From positions 1-64,000 of the forward strand of contig JAVYNU010000006.1 of NCBI GenBank assembly GCA_038735125.1: a stretch of 64,000 nucleotides of DNA. The letters are read 5' to 3'. Shown one piece after another: positions 25,897 to 33,534 of the stretch (position 1 is its first letter; each line of letters begins with the position of its first letter). This stretch comes from Ignisphaera sp. (GTDB taxonomy: Archaea > Thermoproteota > Thermoprotei_A > Sulfolobales > Ignisphaeraceae). The notes under the pieces were generated by a model. It did not search any database, was not told the origin of the DNA, and worked only from the letters and a program-made list of their open reading frames with translations. The position numbers and the translations under genes were made by a program.

Positions 25897-26718
25897 TCAC
25901 GAATAATAATCTCTGTTAATGTACCTTTGAACCAGTAGCTTCATTCTTTCAACGTCACTACGCACCTTCTCATCTTTCAATTCATCTATCCTCTTTTCAT
26001 TCGACTGCAATACAAACTCAAATATCTTTGATGGATACACCGAGTTAAGTATCTTAGTATTTGGAATAAGACAGTGCCCCCCTATATAATCTGGATAGTA
26101 TATTGGTCTATCATGCAAAACTTCATGTACTTCACCAACAAATTGCGCAATAGCTTCTATGTCTGCACCAAACCTTAAGGCGATCCTATGTATTTCATGC
26201 CAAGAAGCTATCATTATAGCTCTGTAAACCGTTTCCCACAGTTTTGCTAGTTCCAGTGTCTCCGGATTACCTCTATACTCCTTCACCTTGAATCCGGCGA
26301 GAAAATGATGTAAGATAAAAATTGATAACTTTCCTAAAGGAAGACTTGCAACCCATTTGGGCCAAAAGTATAGATGTCTAACAATATTTGGATGCTTCCC
26401 TCTTACAGGCGAGAATGCTGTTGGAATAGAGGTTTCATTGTAAATCTCTCTCGTTGTCCCTGGAGCTACTGTAGAATGTATCACTATATATCCTGGCCTA
26501 AATTTAGCTACATACTGTTTCACGATATCAACAAATCTTGGCGAATAAGGTATTGCTATATGCATGAAATCAATATTTTGGGGAATTTCCTCAAGCCTAT
26601 TAATTGTCTTGCTAGGATCTATATCATATCCATAAACCTCAAATTTGCCACTATATTCAAATACTCTATAAACTGCACTGCCGACCTCACCTAATCCAAT
26701 CACAACTATCTTATCCAC
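25897..26718 (-). CDS. Short UDP-sugar dehydrogenase-like NAD-binding protein
   Basis: A 273-aa protein with an N-terminal Rossmann fold (IVVIGLGEVGSAVYRVF), the dehydrogenase-like IVIHSTVAPGTTREI, and a central helical region ending in YIGGHCLIPNT. That last segment matches the GGHCIPVDP catalytic-cysteine motif of UDP-GlcNAc/ManNAc dehydrogenases. Full-length enzymes have another UDP-binding Rossmann domain (total about 430 aa); here only about 55 residues follow the Cys. It could be a complete small dehydrogenase on a different substrate. Start GTG 26718 follows GGTGAT by 5 bases. Confidence 0.6.
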   Translation of the reverse strand: MDKIVVIGLGEVGSAVYRVFEYSGKFEVYGYDIDPSKTINRLEEIPQNIDFMHIAIPYSPRFVDIVKQYVAKFRPGYIVIHSTVAPGTTREIYNETSIPTAFSPVRGKHPNIVRHLYFWPKWVASLPLGKLSIFILHHFLAGFKVKEYRGNPETLELAKLWETVYRAIMIASWHEIHRIALRFGADIEAIAQFVGEVHEVLHDRPIYYPDYIGGHCLIPNTKILNSVYPSKIFEFVLQSNEKRIDELKDEKVRSDVERMKLLVQRYINRDYYS

Positions 26719-26912
26719 TTATCATCACCACTCTGCAGTTGTACAAATTATTTACAGCCTAGGCTTAAAAATAGATAGATAGTTCAAATATTAACACATG
26801 TGTTATTAGCGCAAGACTATTCCCTTCCCTCTCAAGAATTGATAAGAGATTTTATGGGCATGCGTTGCATTATTCACATAAGCTTTCCAGTTCATCACTA
26901 AGAACATACACT

Positions 26913-26968
26913 TCAGCGCCGGAATCAACTCATCATTATTTTTAGTCAGGCTAGGACACCAACATCAT
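26913..26968 (-). ncRNA. C/D-box guide sRNA
   Basis: Minus strand: C box ATGATGT (26962-26968), 12-nt guide TGGTGTCCTAGC, D' box CTGA (26946-26949), 9-nt spacer, C' box ATGATGA (26930-26936), 13-nt guide GTTGATTCCGGCG, D box CTGA (26913-26916). A TATA box about 31 bases upstream supports independent transcription. A second sRNA lies 41 bases upstream on the same strand. The targets were not identified. Confidence 0.75.
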
Positions 26969-26993
26969 GTCCAATTAAGTGAAATTAAAAAAC

Positions 26994-27004
26994 ATTATAT
27001 AAAC
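26994..27004 (-). promoter_or_regulatory. TATA box of the 26.9-kb sRNA
   Basis: Minus-strand GTTTATATAAT, centred about 31 bases before the C box of the downstream sRNA. That predicts a transcript starting 4-5 bases before the C box, as is usual for C/D sRNAs with their own promoter. Confidence 0.55.
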
Positions 27005-27009
27005 GAGAA

Positions 27010-27057
27010 TCAGAGTAGCTCAGCTACATCACACATCAGTGCCTTTACCATCATCAC
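27010..27057 (-). ncRNA. C/D-box guide sRNA with a guide matching the tRNA D-arm
   Basis: Minus strand: C box GTGATGA (27051-27057), 11-nt guide TGGTAAAGGCA, D' box CTGA (27036-27039), 3-nt spacer, C' box GTGATGT (27026-27032), 12-nt guide AGCTGAGCTACT, D box CTGA (27010-27013). The second guide is complementary to GUAGCUCAGCU, 11 nt spanning positions 7-17 of the tRNA-Thr gene at 39.8 kb. By the D-plus-five rule the methylated nucleotide would be G10. It starts 21 bases after the speD-family gene's stop on the same strand. Confidence 0.8.
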
Positions 27058-27078
27058 GACTTATCGCATTATTTATGA

Positions 27079-27480
27079 TTATGATCTTATTGCTTCGAAG
27101 CTGCTTCTATCTGCGTAGTTTACTGTGTAGTACTTTGGTTTTAAGTTTCTTACAATGTATTCAAATGCTTTCCAGGGATCGCTTTTCTCGCCGCAAGTAT
27201 AAACATCGACTGTCGCATATCTATATTCTATCCAAGTATGAATAGCTATATGGCTTTCGAGAACAAGTGCTATCACTGATACACCCCCTTTTTTCCCTCC
27301 AAAGCTCCAACTCTTAACCTCATGCAAAGTCATGTTAGCTATCTTAGCCGCCTCTATCGCTATTTGCCTTAGCTTATCCTCATCTTTAGCTATATCTACA
27401 TCGACTTCATATAGATTTCCATACACATGCTTTCCTACTATTCTATCCATTTCAGTTTGATTTTTATTGCCTTGATCCAT
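27079..27480 (-). CDS. speD: Pyruvoyl decarboxylase of the SpeD family (arginine or AdoMet decarboxylase)
   Basis: Self-cleaving pyruvoyl enzyme of polyamine synthesis, 133 aa as proenzyme. The processing site is the Glu-Ser bond in LVLESHIAIHTW; the Ser becomes the pyruvoyl group. VKSWSFGG, ATVDVYTCG and the C-terminal KPKYYTVNYADRS match crenarchaeal members. In Crenarchaeota this fold has two paralogues, one making AdoMet decarboxylase and one arginine decarboxylase. The C-terminal end looks more like the arginine-decarboxylase branch, but sequence alone does not settle it. Spermidine synthase is encoded at 56 kb. Two C/D sRNAs follow downstream. Confidence 0.85.
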   Translation of the reverse strand: MDQGNKNQTEMDRIVGKHVYGNLYEVDVDIAKDEDKLRQIAIEAAKIANMTLHEVKSWSFGGKKGGVSVIALVLESHIAIHTWIEYRYATVDVYTCGEKSDPWKAFEYIVRNLKPKYYTVNYADRSSFEAIRS

Positions 27481-27609
27481 TTTTGTTTGACGCCTAGAGA
27501 CAGGCTAGCTATGAGTAGCAGGCTTATAAGCTCTATGCTAAATAAATAGCTAAACCTTTTTGAAGTTTTATTCATTTAGTTAGCGGCATAGCTTTCATTT
27601 CTGCCTTTA

Positions 27610-28239
27610 TCATGATTGCGTTGTTTTCTTATTAGGGCATAAAATCGCGTATTGACAGTATGAACACTCCCAACTGTATCTAGGAGCTGGTTTTAACGAC
27701 AGAATACTTCGAATGAGATCTGCTACTTCACCATCTGAAACAGGGTCTTCTATGAAATACTGTGATATCCTGTTTTGTGTAATATAGAGCAATACAGCTT
27801 TTCTTAATCCTGTTAACCAAAGATATAGCCTAACCTGTAGAGTATGATGCTGATGTGGAATGCTTAAATCAGATCTGCTAGACTTAATCTCTACTAGCCA
27901 ATCACCTACAACAGCATCTACACGCCCTTTTACAATATATGTGGCACCATCAATCACCATCTCCTTCTCATATTCTACTTCTAATTTTACATTATCCTTA
28001 CCTAAGAGATCTGCAAGTACCTTGCCAATGCCTAAATGAATTAGCTCTCCAGATATTGTAATAGGGTCAAACGCATTTGCTATTGCTATCTCTTTATACA
28101 TCCTCTGGTAGTGGTATTTTAGTGGACAGTAAATTAGATCAGTAATGTAAATTTCATTCTCAAGCTTCTTTTCCAACTTTTTTCTAGCCTCCTCTATACG
28201 CCAACCATAAACCAGATTAACAATATCAAAATTTGACAT
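27610..28239 (-). CDS. Cas4/RecB-like Fe-S nuclease not linked to CRISPR
   Basis: A 209-aa member of the PD-(D/E)XK Cas4-like group. The N-terminal Cys is in ITDLIYCPLKYHYQR (C38). The nuclease core is VKGRVDAVVGDWLVEIKSS, with the Asp and Glu-x-Lys metal triad, followed by the QVRLYLWLTG helix of RecB nucleases. The C-terminal cluster is ECSYCQYAILC, giving the four cysteines of a 4Fe-4S cluster. No cas gene or repeat array is in the window, so a role in DNA repair or recombination is as likely as one in immunity. Confidence 0.8.
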   Translation of the reverse strand: MSNFDIVNLVYGWRIEEARKKLEKKLENEIYITDLIYCPLKYHYQRMYKEIAIANAFDPITISGELIHLGIGKVLADLLGKDNVKLEVEYEKEMVIDGATYIVKGRVDAVVGDWLVEIKSSRSDLSIPHQHHTLQVRLYLWLTGLRKAVLLYITQNRISQYFIEDPVSDGEVADLIRSILSLKPAPRYSWECSYCQYAILCPNKKTTQS

Positions 28240-28280
28240 GGTTTCCCCACTTACTTTACCTAGTTAATTAATAGAGTTGC

Positions 28281-28330
28281 TCAGTAACACGGGTTGTCAT
28301 CAAGTTTTCAGAAACAGCCGTGATCATCAT
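28281..28330 (-). ncRNA. C/D-box guide sRNA
   Basis: Minus strand: C box ATGATGA (28324-28330), 12-nt guide TCACGGCTGTTT, D' box CTGA (28308-28311), 4-nt spacer, C' box TTGATGA (28297-28303), 12-nt guide CAACCCGTGTTA, D box CTGA (28281-28284). All four boxes are essentially consensus and both guides are 12 nt, the most regular sRNA in the window. It begins 11 bases after the stop of the winged-helix gene and ends about 41 bases before the Cas4-like start, all on one strand, so it is probably excised from a longer transcript. Confidence 0.85.
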
Positions 28331-28341
28331 CTAAGAACTTC

Positions 28342-28596
28342 TTACTTTTTGACCCGTTTATATATTCTAATCAAAATCCTTGCAGCTAGCGTGAGTTTGT
28401 ATCCACCACCTTTGGTTCTTCTTATGAAGCCCTCTCTTCGCAACTTCCTCAGAATAGTCTTAACCTTTTCTCTATCGATGCCCCACATTTCTGCCAGTTC
28501 ATTAACTGTATATATATGTTCTTCATTTTTCCCCAGAGGATGAACATAGTCCATAAACTTTAGAAATTTCTGCATTAGGTCTGTATCTTGAGACAT
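28342..28596 (-). CDS. Small winged-helix DNA-binding protein
   Basis: An 84-aa protein with a clear winged helix: TVNELAEMWGIDREKVKTILRKLRREGF (helix-turn-helix), then IRRTKGGGYKLT (wing), and a basic C-terminal helix (ARILIRIYKRVKK). It is a probable transcription regulator or architectural factor; the target is unknown. It lies between the TIP49 gene (31 bases upstream) and a C/D sRNA on the same strand. Confidence 0.7.
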   Translation of the reverse strand: MSQDTDLMQKFLKFMDYVHPLGKNEEHIYTVNELAEMWGIDREKVKTILRKLRREGFIRRTKGGGYKLTLAARILIRIYKRVKK

Positions 28597-28627
28597 AACA
28601 TTCCAACCTTTTTATCCTAAGCTTAAT

Positions 28628-30004
28628 CTATTTAAGGAACTTGCTCTCCCATTTCTTTGCTAACTCAACGCTTTGTGAAACATCTATAAATAATTTGCAT
28701 GCCTCTTCAACATCCTCTTCTTTTATTTCGTCTCTGCCCTTCCTCTCGGCAATGATTCTAGCTGGCTGCATTAATTGGATTGCATACCTCAAGCTTCTTT
28801 CACTTGCTATCTTAACTAAATACTCTATTGCATCCTTAGAGAGTTTTATCTCCTCCTCCTCGGCTCTGATCATTATTATTTCCCTTATCTCATCTGGGTT
28901 ATATGGTCTTACACTTATGATTAGAAGTCTATCCAAAAGATCGAGAGGCATGCCGTGAGGGCCTTCATAATCAGTGCCACGAATTCTTGTTATACCTCTG
29001 TTTGTGGCGAGTATAAGTATTGGTGAGAACTCGCTTTCCATCACTCTTGTTAGAAAGCTGAATGCCTCTATATCAAGCATATGCACATCGTCTATGAATA
29101 ACACACCTGGAACAAGGGTTACCTTGCCCTCGCTCAACGCTTTTCTAACAGATTCATCAACAGCTTTTCTGATCTCGGGATCTATTTCCCTCTCCTCGGA
29201 TCCAACACCAATCAATGATATTACAGCCCTCTTCTGCGCCGCGTATGCTTCATCCAAGTCGTGTAGCGTAACAGTTCTCACAATCTCTTTCTCCTTGAAT
29301 ATCCTCCCCTTTGGAATCTCCTCTAAAACCCTAGATGTCTCTATATCATAGTATTTTGCCTTTTCTACCCCCTTCACTCTGCCAAGCTTAAAAACCTCAC
29401 CAGAATCAGCATCTATACTTATCAAATCACCTCTCCTTACAGAAAGTTGCGCAAGCTGCATAGCTATAGACTGGTCTACCTCTAGTGTTTTCTCTTCATC
29501 CTTTGTAGCAAGGGTTACTCTAGCACCACGTGGTACCTTAACATATGGGTTAAATGGGTGAGATGCTAAAGCAAACTTGATCTCCTTTACAACACCTTCA
29601 TAAACCCTTCTTAACTCCCTTATTCTGATCCCAATTGCTCTTCTAACAGCTCTCATCAAAATTTCCGTCTTTTTAACCTCAGTCGAATAAAGCTCAGCAC
29701 CATTTATCATTACGAAGGGTGTATCTTCGCCAAGTTCTCTTGCTATTGCAATTGCAAGCGCTGTTTTGCCCGAGCCTGGTGGACCAACAAACAATATTCC
29801 TCTTCCAGCAAGCTTACCCTCTTTAATCATCTTAACAACTATTCCAGCCGCCTTCCTTGCCTCTAGCTGTCCCACAAGACCATCTGCAATGTATTTTGGC
29901 TCACCTTTCTCATCTAAACCCAGCCCCCTTATGTGGCTATGTGCACTTATCCTCTTCAACATCTCTCTTTTCGATTCTTCCTTTACCTCTCTTATCATAC
30001 TCAA
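28628..30004 (-). CDS. TIP49/RuvB-like AAA+ helicase
   Basis: Archaeal homologue of eukaryotic reptin/pontin (RUVBL1/2), ATPases of chromatin remodelling and snoRNP assembly. The 458-aa protein has HSHIRGLGLDEKGEP at the start, Walker A FVGPPGSGKTALA, a central OB-like insertion (about 150-245), Walker B VLFIDDVHMLDIEAFSFLTRVME, sensor 1 LATNRGITRIRGTDY and the C-terminal lid (RLLIISVRPYNPDEI). Walker B has Asp-Asp where the eukaryotic proteins have Asp-Glu. The start is TTG 30004 or ATG 29998, behind a GGTGAAG site. The presence of C/D sRNAs nearby is notable given the box C/D role of eukaryotic homologues. Confidence 0.9.
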   Translation of the reverse strand: MSMIREVKEESKREMLKRISAHSHIRGLGLDEKGEPKYIADGLVGQLEARKAAGIVVKMIKEGKLAGRGILFVGPPGSGKTALAIAIARELGEDTPFVMINGAELYSTEVKKTEILMRAVRRAIGIRIRELRRVYEGVVKEIKFALASHPFNPYVKVPRGARVTLATKDEEKTLEVDQSIAMQLAQLSVRRGDLISIDADSGEVFKLGRVKGVEKAKYYDIETSRVLEEIPKGRIFKEKEIVRTVTLHDLDEAYAAQKRAVISLIGVGSEEREIDPEIRKAVDESVRKALSEGKVTLVPGVLFIDDVHMLDIEAFSFLTRVMESEFSPILILATNRGITRIRGTDYEGPHGMPLDLLDRLLIISVRPYNPDEIREIIMIRAEEEEIKLSKDAIEYLVKIASERSLRYAIQLMQPARIIAERKGRDEIKEEDVEEACKLFIDVSQSVELAKKWESKFLK

Positions 30005-30169
30005 AAAACTTCACCAATCATCTACATCAATTTATCTCTATACAATTCCAAGCTTATAACCTTTTATCTTAGGTGAGCTGTTACTATGACCTGATGAAAA
30101 TTATTAAAAGTGTCTATAAAATAGAAATTATATCCATACCCAGCCAACAAAAATGGTCAGCGGGTATAC

Positions 30170-31615
30170 ATGGTGAAAAAACAGTTTGATTATATTACAT
30201 TAGTTATTTTGTTAGCAATCATTGCTGTTCATATATATCTAGCCGCAGTGCAAGCTCTAAGCTTTGAGAAAGAGGAGCTACAGAGATTCTATTTGGGTGC
30301 AAAAGGCTATGTATCTGATGAGGTGTGGTATGTTGATGCTGCTAGAAATATTTTGAGAGCAGTATTTGGACTAGAGCCTAAGCAGGTAGGCGGATTTAAT
30401 GCAACATTAGTGTACCCCACTAAAAATGATGCTTTAAAGGCCGCATCAATTGCATCACAGTATGAAGTAACAGTTATCACAACATCTTTTAATAAGATAA
30501 ACGCTATTTACGTTCACGCAAAAGATGCAAATAATATAAAGAGGTTTGCAGCTACCACCAATGCGAGTGATGTTGTCTATGGATGGATCCTAGGCGATGC
30601 CGAAGGTATAAACACTTATTTTAATCTTGAGCATCCCCCAATGGCAAAGTACATAATAGCTATTGTCATGGCTTTGCTTGGAGATAGACCACTTTATTGG
30701 CGCATTCCATCAATTATAATGGGTTCTCTAACGGTTATAATCTCTTTTCTAATTGCAAAAAAGCTCACAAAATCCAATGAGCTTGGACTCATAATAGCTT
30801 CTGCAATAGCTGTTGATCCTATGATGAGGAATCTTGCCTCTATTGCTTTACTGGATATATATGTGGCTATGTCTACAGCCCTAGCAATTCTACTAGCCGT
30901 TAATGAAAGATATAGAGAGTCCATTATAGCACTAGGCTTTGCATCTACATTCAAATTTACAGCACTTCTAGCCTTTCTACCAATACTTTTGTTATATATA
31001 AACAACCTTATTAGAAAAGGTGAAAAAAGATTCCTAAAAATAGTCTCTAGATCCGTGGATCTCTTCATACTGATGCTACTATCCTTTATCTTTTTCCAAT
31101 TAGCGGTGTCAATACCAATAATACTCAAGTTTGGATTGGATACATGGCTCAACCAAAGTATGTTAGGAGCCATCTCATGGCATCTTAGAGTCAAATGTGT
31201 TGGAAATGAATGTCCTATATCATCTGCTCCCTGGGAATGGTTCTTCGGTCTAAACTCTTTCCCCCTTTACATATACCCAATGGGAGTGACGATATATGCA
31301 CAAGGCTTTGTGCCGGCTTATGCTCTAAGCTTTATTCTATTGATGCTCACAACAGCTTATAGAGTCTTTGATTCCGTGAGTAAAAAACCTTGGTTTATAC
31401 TAACTGGGTTTGTTTTAGCCTATGTAATGCTTTGGCTTGTCGGTTCTAGATCGCAGTACAGTTTCTATGCGGTCCAAATAACGCCATATATCTACATTTA
31501 CCTTGTCATACAGCTGTACGAATATATTTGGAGAGAGACTGTCATCAAAACCTTTGAAGCATGGAAACATGTCTTCGAAAATGCATGGCACATAATCTTG
31601 GTTTTGTTAGGCTGA
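30170..31615 (+). CDS. Membrane glycosyltransferase of the PMT/GT-C type
   Basis: A 481-aa polytopic protein resembling dolichyl-phosphate-mannose protein mannosyltransferases (GT39). After the first membrane helix comes the acidic motif SDEVWYVDAARNIL, where the Asp-Glu pair is the usual catalytic/metal site, then LEHPPMAKYIIAI, typical of PMTs, and about nine further helices. A loop before TM2 is about 100 residues long and probably extracytoplasmic. It likely transfers a sugar from a polyprenyl phosphate to surface proteins. It leads a three-gene plus-strand operon, with 4 bases to the next gene. Confidence 0.75.
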   Translation: MVKKQFDYITLVILLAIIAVHIYLAAVQALSFEKEELQRFYLGAKGYVSDEVWYVDAARNILRAVFGLEPKQVGGFNATLVYPTKNDALKAASIASQYEVTVITTSFNKINAIYVHAKDANNIKRFAATTNASDVVYGWILGDAEGINTYFNLEHPPMAKYIIAIVMALLGDRPLYWRIPSIIMGSLTVIISFLIAKKLTKSNELGLIIASAIAVDPMMRNLASIALLDIYVAMSTALAILLAVNERYRESIIALGFASTFKFTALLAFLPILLLYINNLIRKGEKRFLKIVSRSVDLFILMLLSFIFFQLAVSIPIILKFGLDTWLNQSMLGAISWHLRVKCVGNECPISSAPWEWFFGLNSFPLYIYPMGVTIYAQGFVPAYALSFILLMLTTAYRVFDSVSKKPWFILTGFVLAYVMLWLVGSRSQYSFYAVQITPYIYIYLVIQLYEYIWRETVIKTFEAWKHVFENAWHIILVLLG

Positions 31616-31619
31616 AAAC

Positions 31620-32453
31620 ATGGTTATAGAAAAAGATCTTGGAAAAACACTTAGCAACTTAGTTGCTACCCTTTCACATCTAGGTCTTAATGTAGATGAT
31701 CTAAGGAGTTCCATCCATGAACTGGAAAAAAGTCAACAATTTCTCATTTCTATAAAATCGCTAAAAATATTGGAAAAAATCCTTACACAGTTAACTAATC
31801 TTAAAGAACTCTTAGAAAAAAGTGAGCTTAAAGACTTTTTAACTCAGGTTACTCCCATTATCAAAGGTATTTCAAGTGATGTAAAAGAGCTAGGCATTGA
31901 ATTCAGTGTTTGTACAGTTAGATTGAGCCTGCTTCTTACGATTGTAACATTTATTTCAATGGTTTCTAGCATCACTTCATTAGCCATCTTATATCAATTT
32001 CAAATATTAAATATCACTAGCTTCTTATCCCTCACATTCATAACATTGTTCATAATAATGGCTACACTTTTATCGCTATACCTTAAATTGCTATTGGTGC
32101 TTACTCTAGAGCCTTTAGCTATTCTCCCATCATTGACAGCCTCTTTAGCTGGTTTAATTTTGCATCCATCTGCGAGCCTTGTAATCATTATTCTAACCAT
32201 AATTAATATAACTCTACTAGTTGCACTACTTAGATTCTTGGTTCTGCAAGCAAATACATATAAGATTGCTATCAGTATTGCAACATCTATTTACCATATG
32301 ATAGAAGTATTAAAAACAATTATTGAAAACAAGTTGAGGGCTGTTTCAGACAATCAACGTGCCATACCAAGTGAGAGTCTCTTCATTAAGGTTTATGGTA
32401 ATGAAGCTAGTGAGCTTATTAAGTACACTACAGATGTTAACAAAGTAAGGTAA
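31620..32453 (+). CDS. Membrane protein with N-terminal coiled coil
   Basis: A 277-aa protein. Residues 1-95 are amphipathic helices with heptads (LGKTLSNLVATLSHLGLNVDDL ... KILEKILTQLTNLKELLEKS). About four tightly packed membrane helices follow (LLLTIVTFISMVSSITSLAILY, SFLSLTFITLFIIMATLLSLYL and two more to residue 205), then a soluble C-terminal helical tail. No family is recognised. It sits 4 bases after the glycosyltransferase gene and 19 bases before the winged-helix gene, so all three are likely one operon. Confidence 0.5.
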   Translation: MVIEKDLGKTLSNLVATLSHLGLNVDDLRSSIHELEKSQQFLISIKSLKILEKILTQLTNLKELLEKSELKDFLTQVTPIIKGISSDVKELGIEFSVCTVRLSLLLTIVTFISMVSSITSLAILYQFQILNITSFLSLTFITLFIIMATLLSLYLKLLLVLTLEPLAILPSLTASLAGLILHPSASLVIIILTIINITLLVALLRFLVLQANTYKIAISIATSIYHMIEVLKTIIENKLRAVSDNQRAIPSESLFIKVYGNEASELIKYTTDVNKVR

Positions 32454-32472
32454 ATTGCTTGGTGTTTTCAAA

Positions 32473-32946
32473 ATGCCTGAAAAACAGGTACAACAACAAA
32501 AAACTAAGGAACTTAAAACATTTTCAACACAAGTTGTCACAATAGATACGATAAAAAATGATAAGAGAAAAATGACATTGCTACACATAATTAAAGTGCT
32601 AAACGCAGTCAGCGAAAAGGGCTTGTCCTATTTAGTAACTATACTCCACGACGAAAAGAAGATAGATCTAGGTTACACAATTGTCAAGTTGGGCAACAGA
32701 GTTATAGTAAAAGATCTGCTTGAGGACCTAAAAGCCTTGTTATATGTAGGTCTGATCGAAGCAGATCCAAAAACCAAAAAGCTTCAGCTGACCAGTAGAG
32801 GAAAAGAGTTTTTGGAAACATTACAAATCATGGATGCAAAATTATCTGAGGTTCTAAGCTCAGTAGAAGAATTGAAGAGCAAGGTAGTTGCAATAGATGA
32901 AGAGGTTGTGACAGCAACACAACTAGTGAAACAAGTTAGGAAATAA
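32473..32946 (+). CDS. Winged-helix protein with C-terminal coiled coil
   Basis: About 157 aa from the ATG at 32473; a TTG at 32455 would add six residues. A polar N-terminal tail (EKQVQQQKTKELKTF) precedes a winged-helix-like core (MTLLHIIKVLNAVSEKGLSYLVTIL ... LEDLKALLYVGLIEADPKTKKLQLTSRGKEFL). A coiled-coil helix follows (LSEVLSSVEELKSKVVAIDEEVV). It is the third gene of the glycosyltransferase operon and could be its regulator. Confidence 0.6.
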   Translation: MPEKQVQQQKTKELKTFSTQVVTIDTIKNDKRKMTLLHIIKVLNAVSEKGLSYLVTILHDEKKIDLGYTIVKLGNRVIVKDLLEDLKALLYVGLIEADPKTKKLQLTSRGKEFLETLQIMDAKLSEVLSSVEELKSKVVAIDEEVVTATQLVKQVRK

Positions 32947-33056
32947 CTAAAATAACTATTAAAGTAGTAAAAGAATAAAGAATGCTGAAAACAAATGAAA
33001 ACAAATCAAAAATTTATTTAGATATATTTTGAAGTGAATTGCTTAGTGTCCTCTGA

Positions 33057-33473
33057 TTAAATTGATAATGATATGCCTTCGCGTTCTCCTCTTCTTCTTC
33101 TACCGCCACTTTCACTAAACAACTCTAGCAAAAGAGGATTCAGCTTACCCTCTTTCTCTAATTTAGATATGTAATCTCTAAACTCAGATGTATGCTTAAT
33201 GTCTAAATCTATTAATTGTTGCAGTATATTGTAAACAGTGGCCCACACAAACTCAAGCTCTTCTTTAGGCATGTTACTGATTATAAAGGGGTCTTGAAGC
33301 CAGTTATCAAATGCTTTTAGCGTCCTAATCATGTGCTGAAAAGCCATTCTGGTATAAAGTATCAGTTCGAGTCTGTCACCTTTCTTGGCATTCTCATTAA
33401 CATTGCCGAACCATTCCTTAACCTTTTTCTGCATTTCAATCCATTGCGTTAAGCTGTCATACATTGAAGACAT
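33057..33473 (-). CDS. Helical protein of unknown function (possibly DUF2153)
   Basis: A 138-aa all-helical protein beginning MSSMYDSLTQWIEMQKKVKEW, with conserved-looking segments RMAFQHMIRTLKAFDNWLQDP and FVWATVYNILQQLIDLDIKHTSEF and a basic tail (GGRRRRGER). Size and composition are reminiscent of the archaeal DUF2153 family, but this is a tentative memory-based match. ATG 33473 is preferred over GTG 33485 because GGGTG lies about 9 bases before it. It may share a transcript with the Trm112-like gene upstream. Confidence 0.55.
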   Translation of the reverse strand: MSSMYDSLTQWIEMQKKVKEWFGNVNENAKKGDRLELILYTRMAFQHMIRTLKAFDNWLQDPFIISNMPKEELEFVWATVYNILQQLIDLDIKHTSEFRDYISKLEKEGKLNPLLLELFSESGGRRRRGEREGISLSI

Positions 33474-33534
33474 TTTATGTTGCACCCAAATAATACCATG
33501 CCATTTTCCTGTATTTACATTAACCTAAGTTGTG

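Noticed and set aside
26892-26898. Extra GTGATGA after the 26.9-kb sRNA as a third tandem sRNA
   Set aside because: There is no CTGA downstream at guide distance; only GTGA is found, so the copy is incomplete.
27610-28596. CRISPR array near the Cas4-like gene
   Set aside because: No direct repeats of 24-37 nt with regular spacers are present anywhere in the window.
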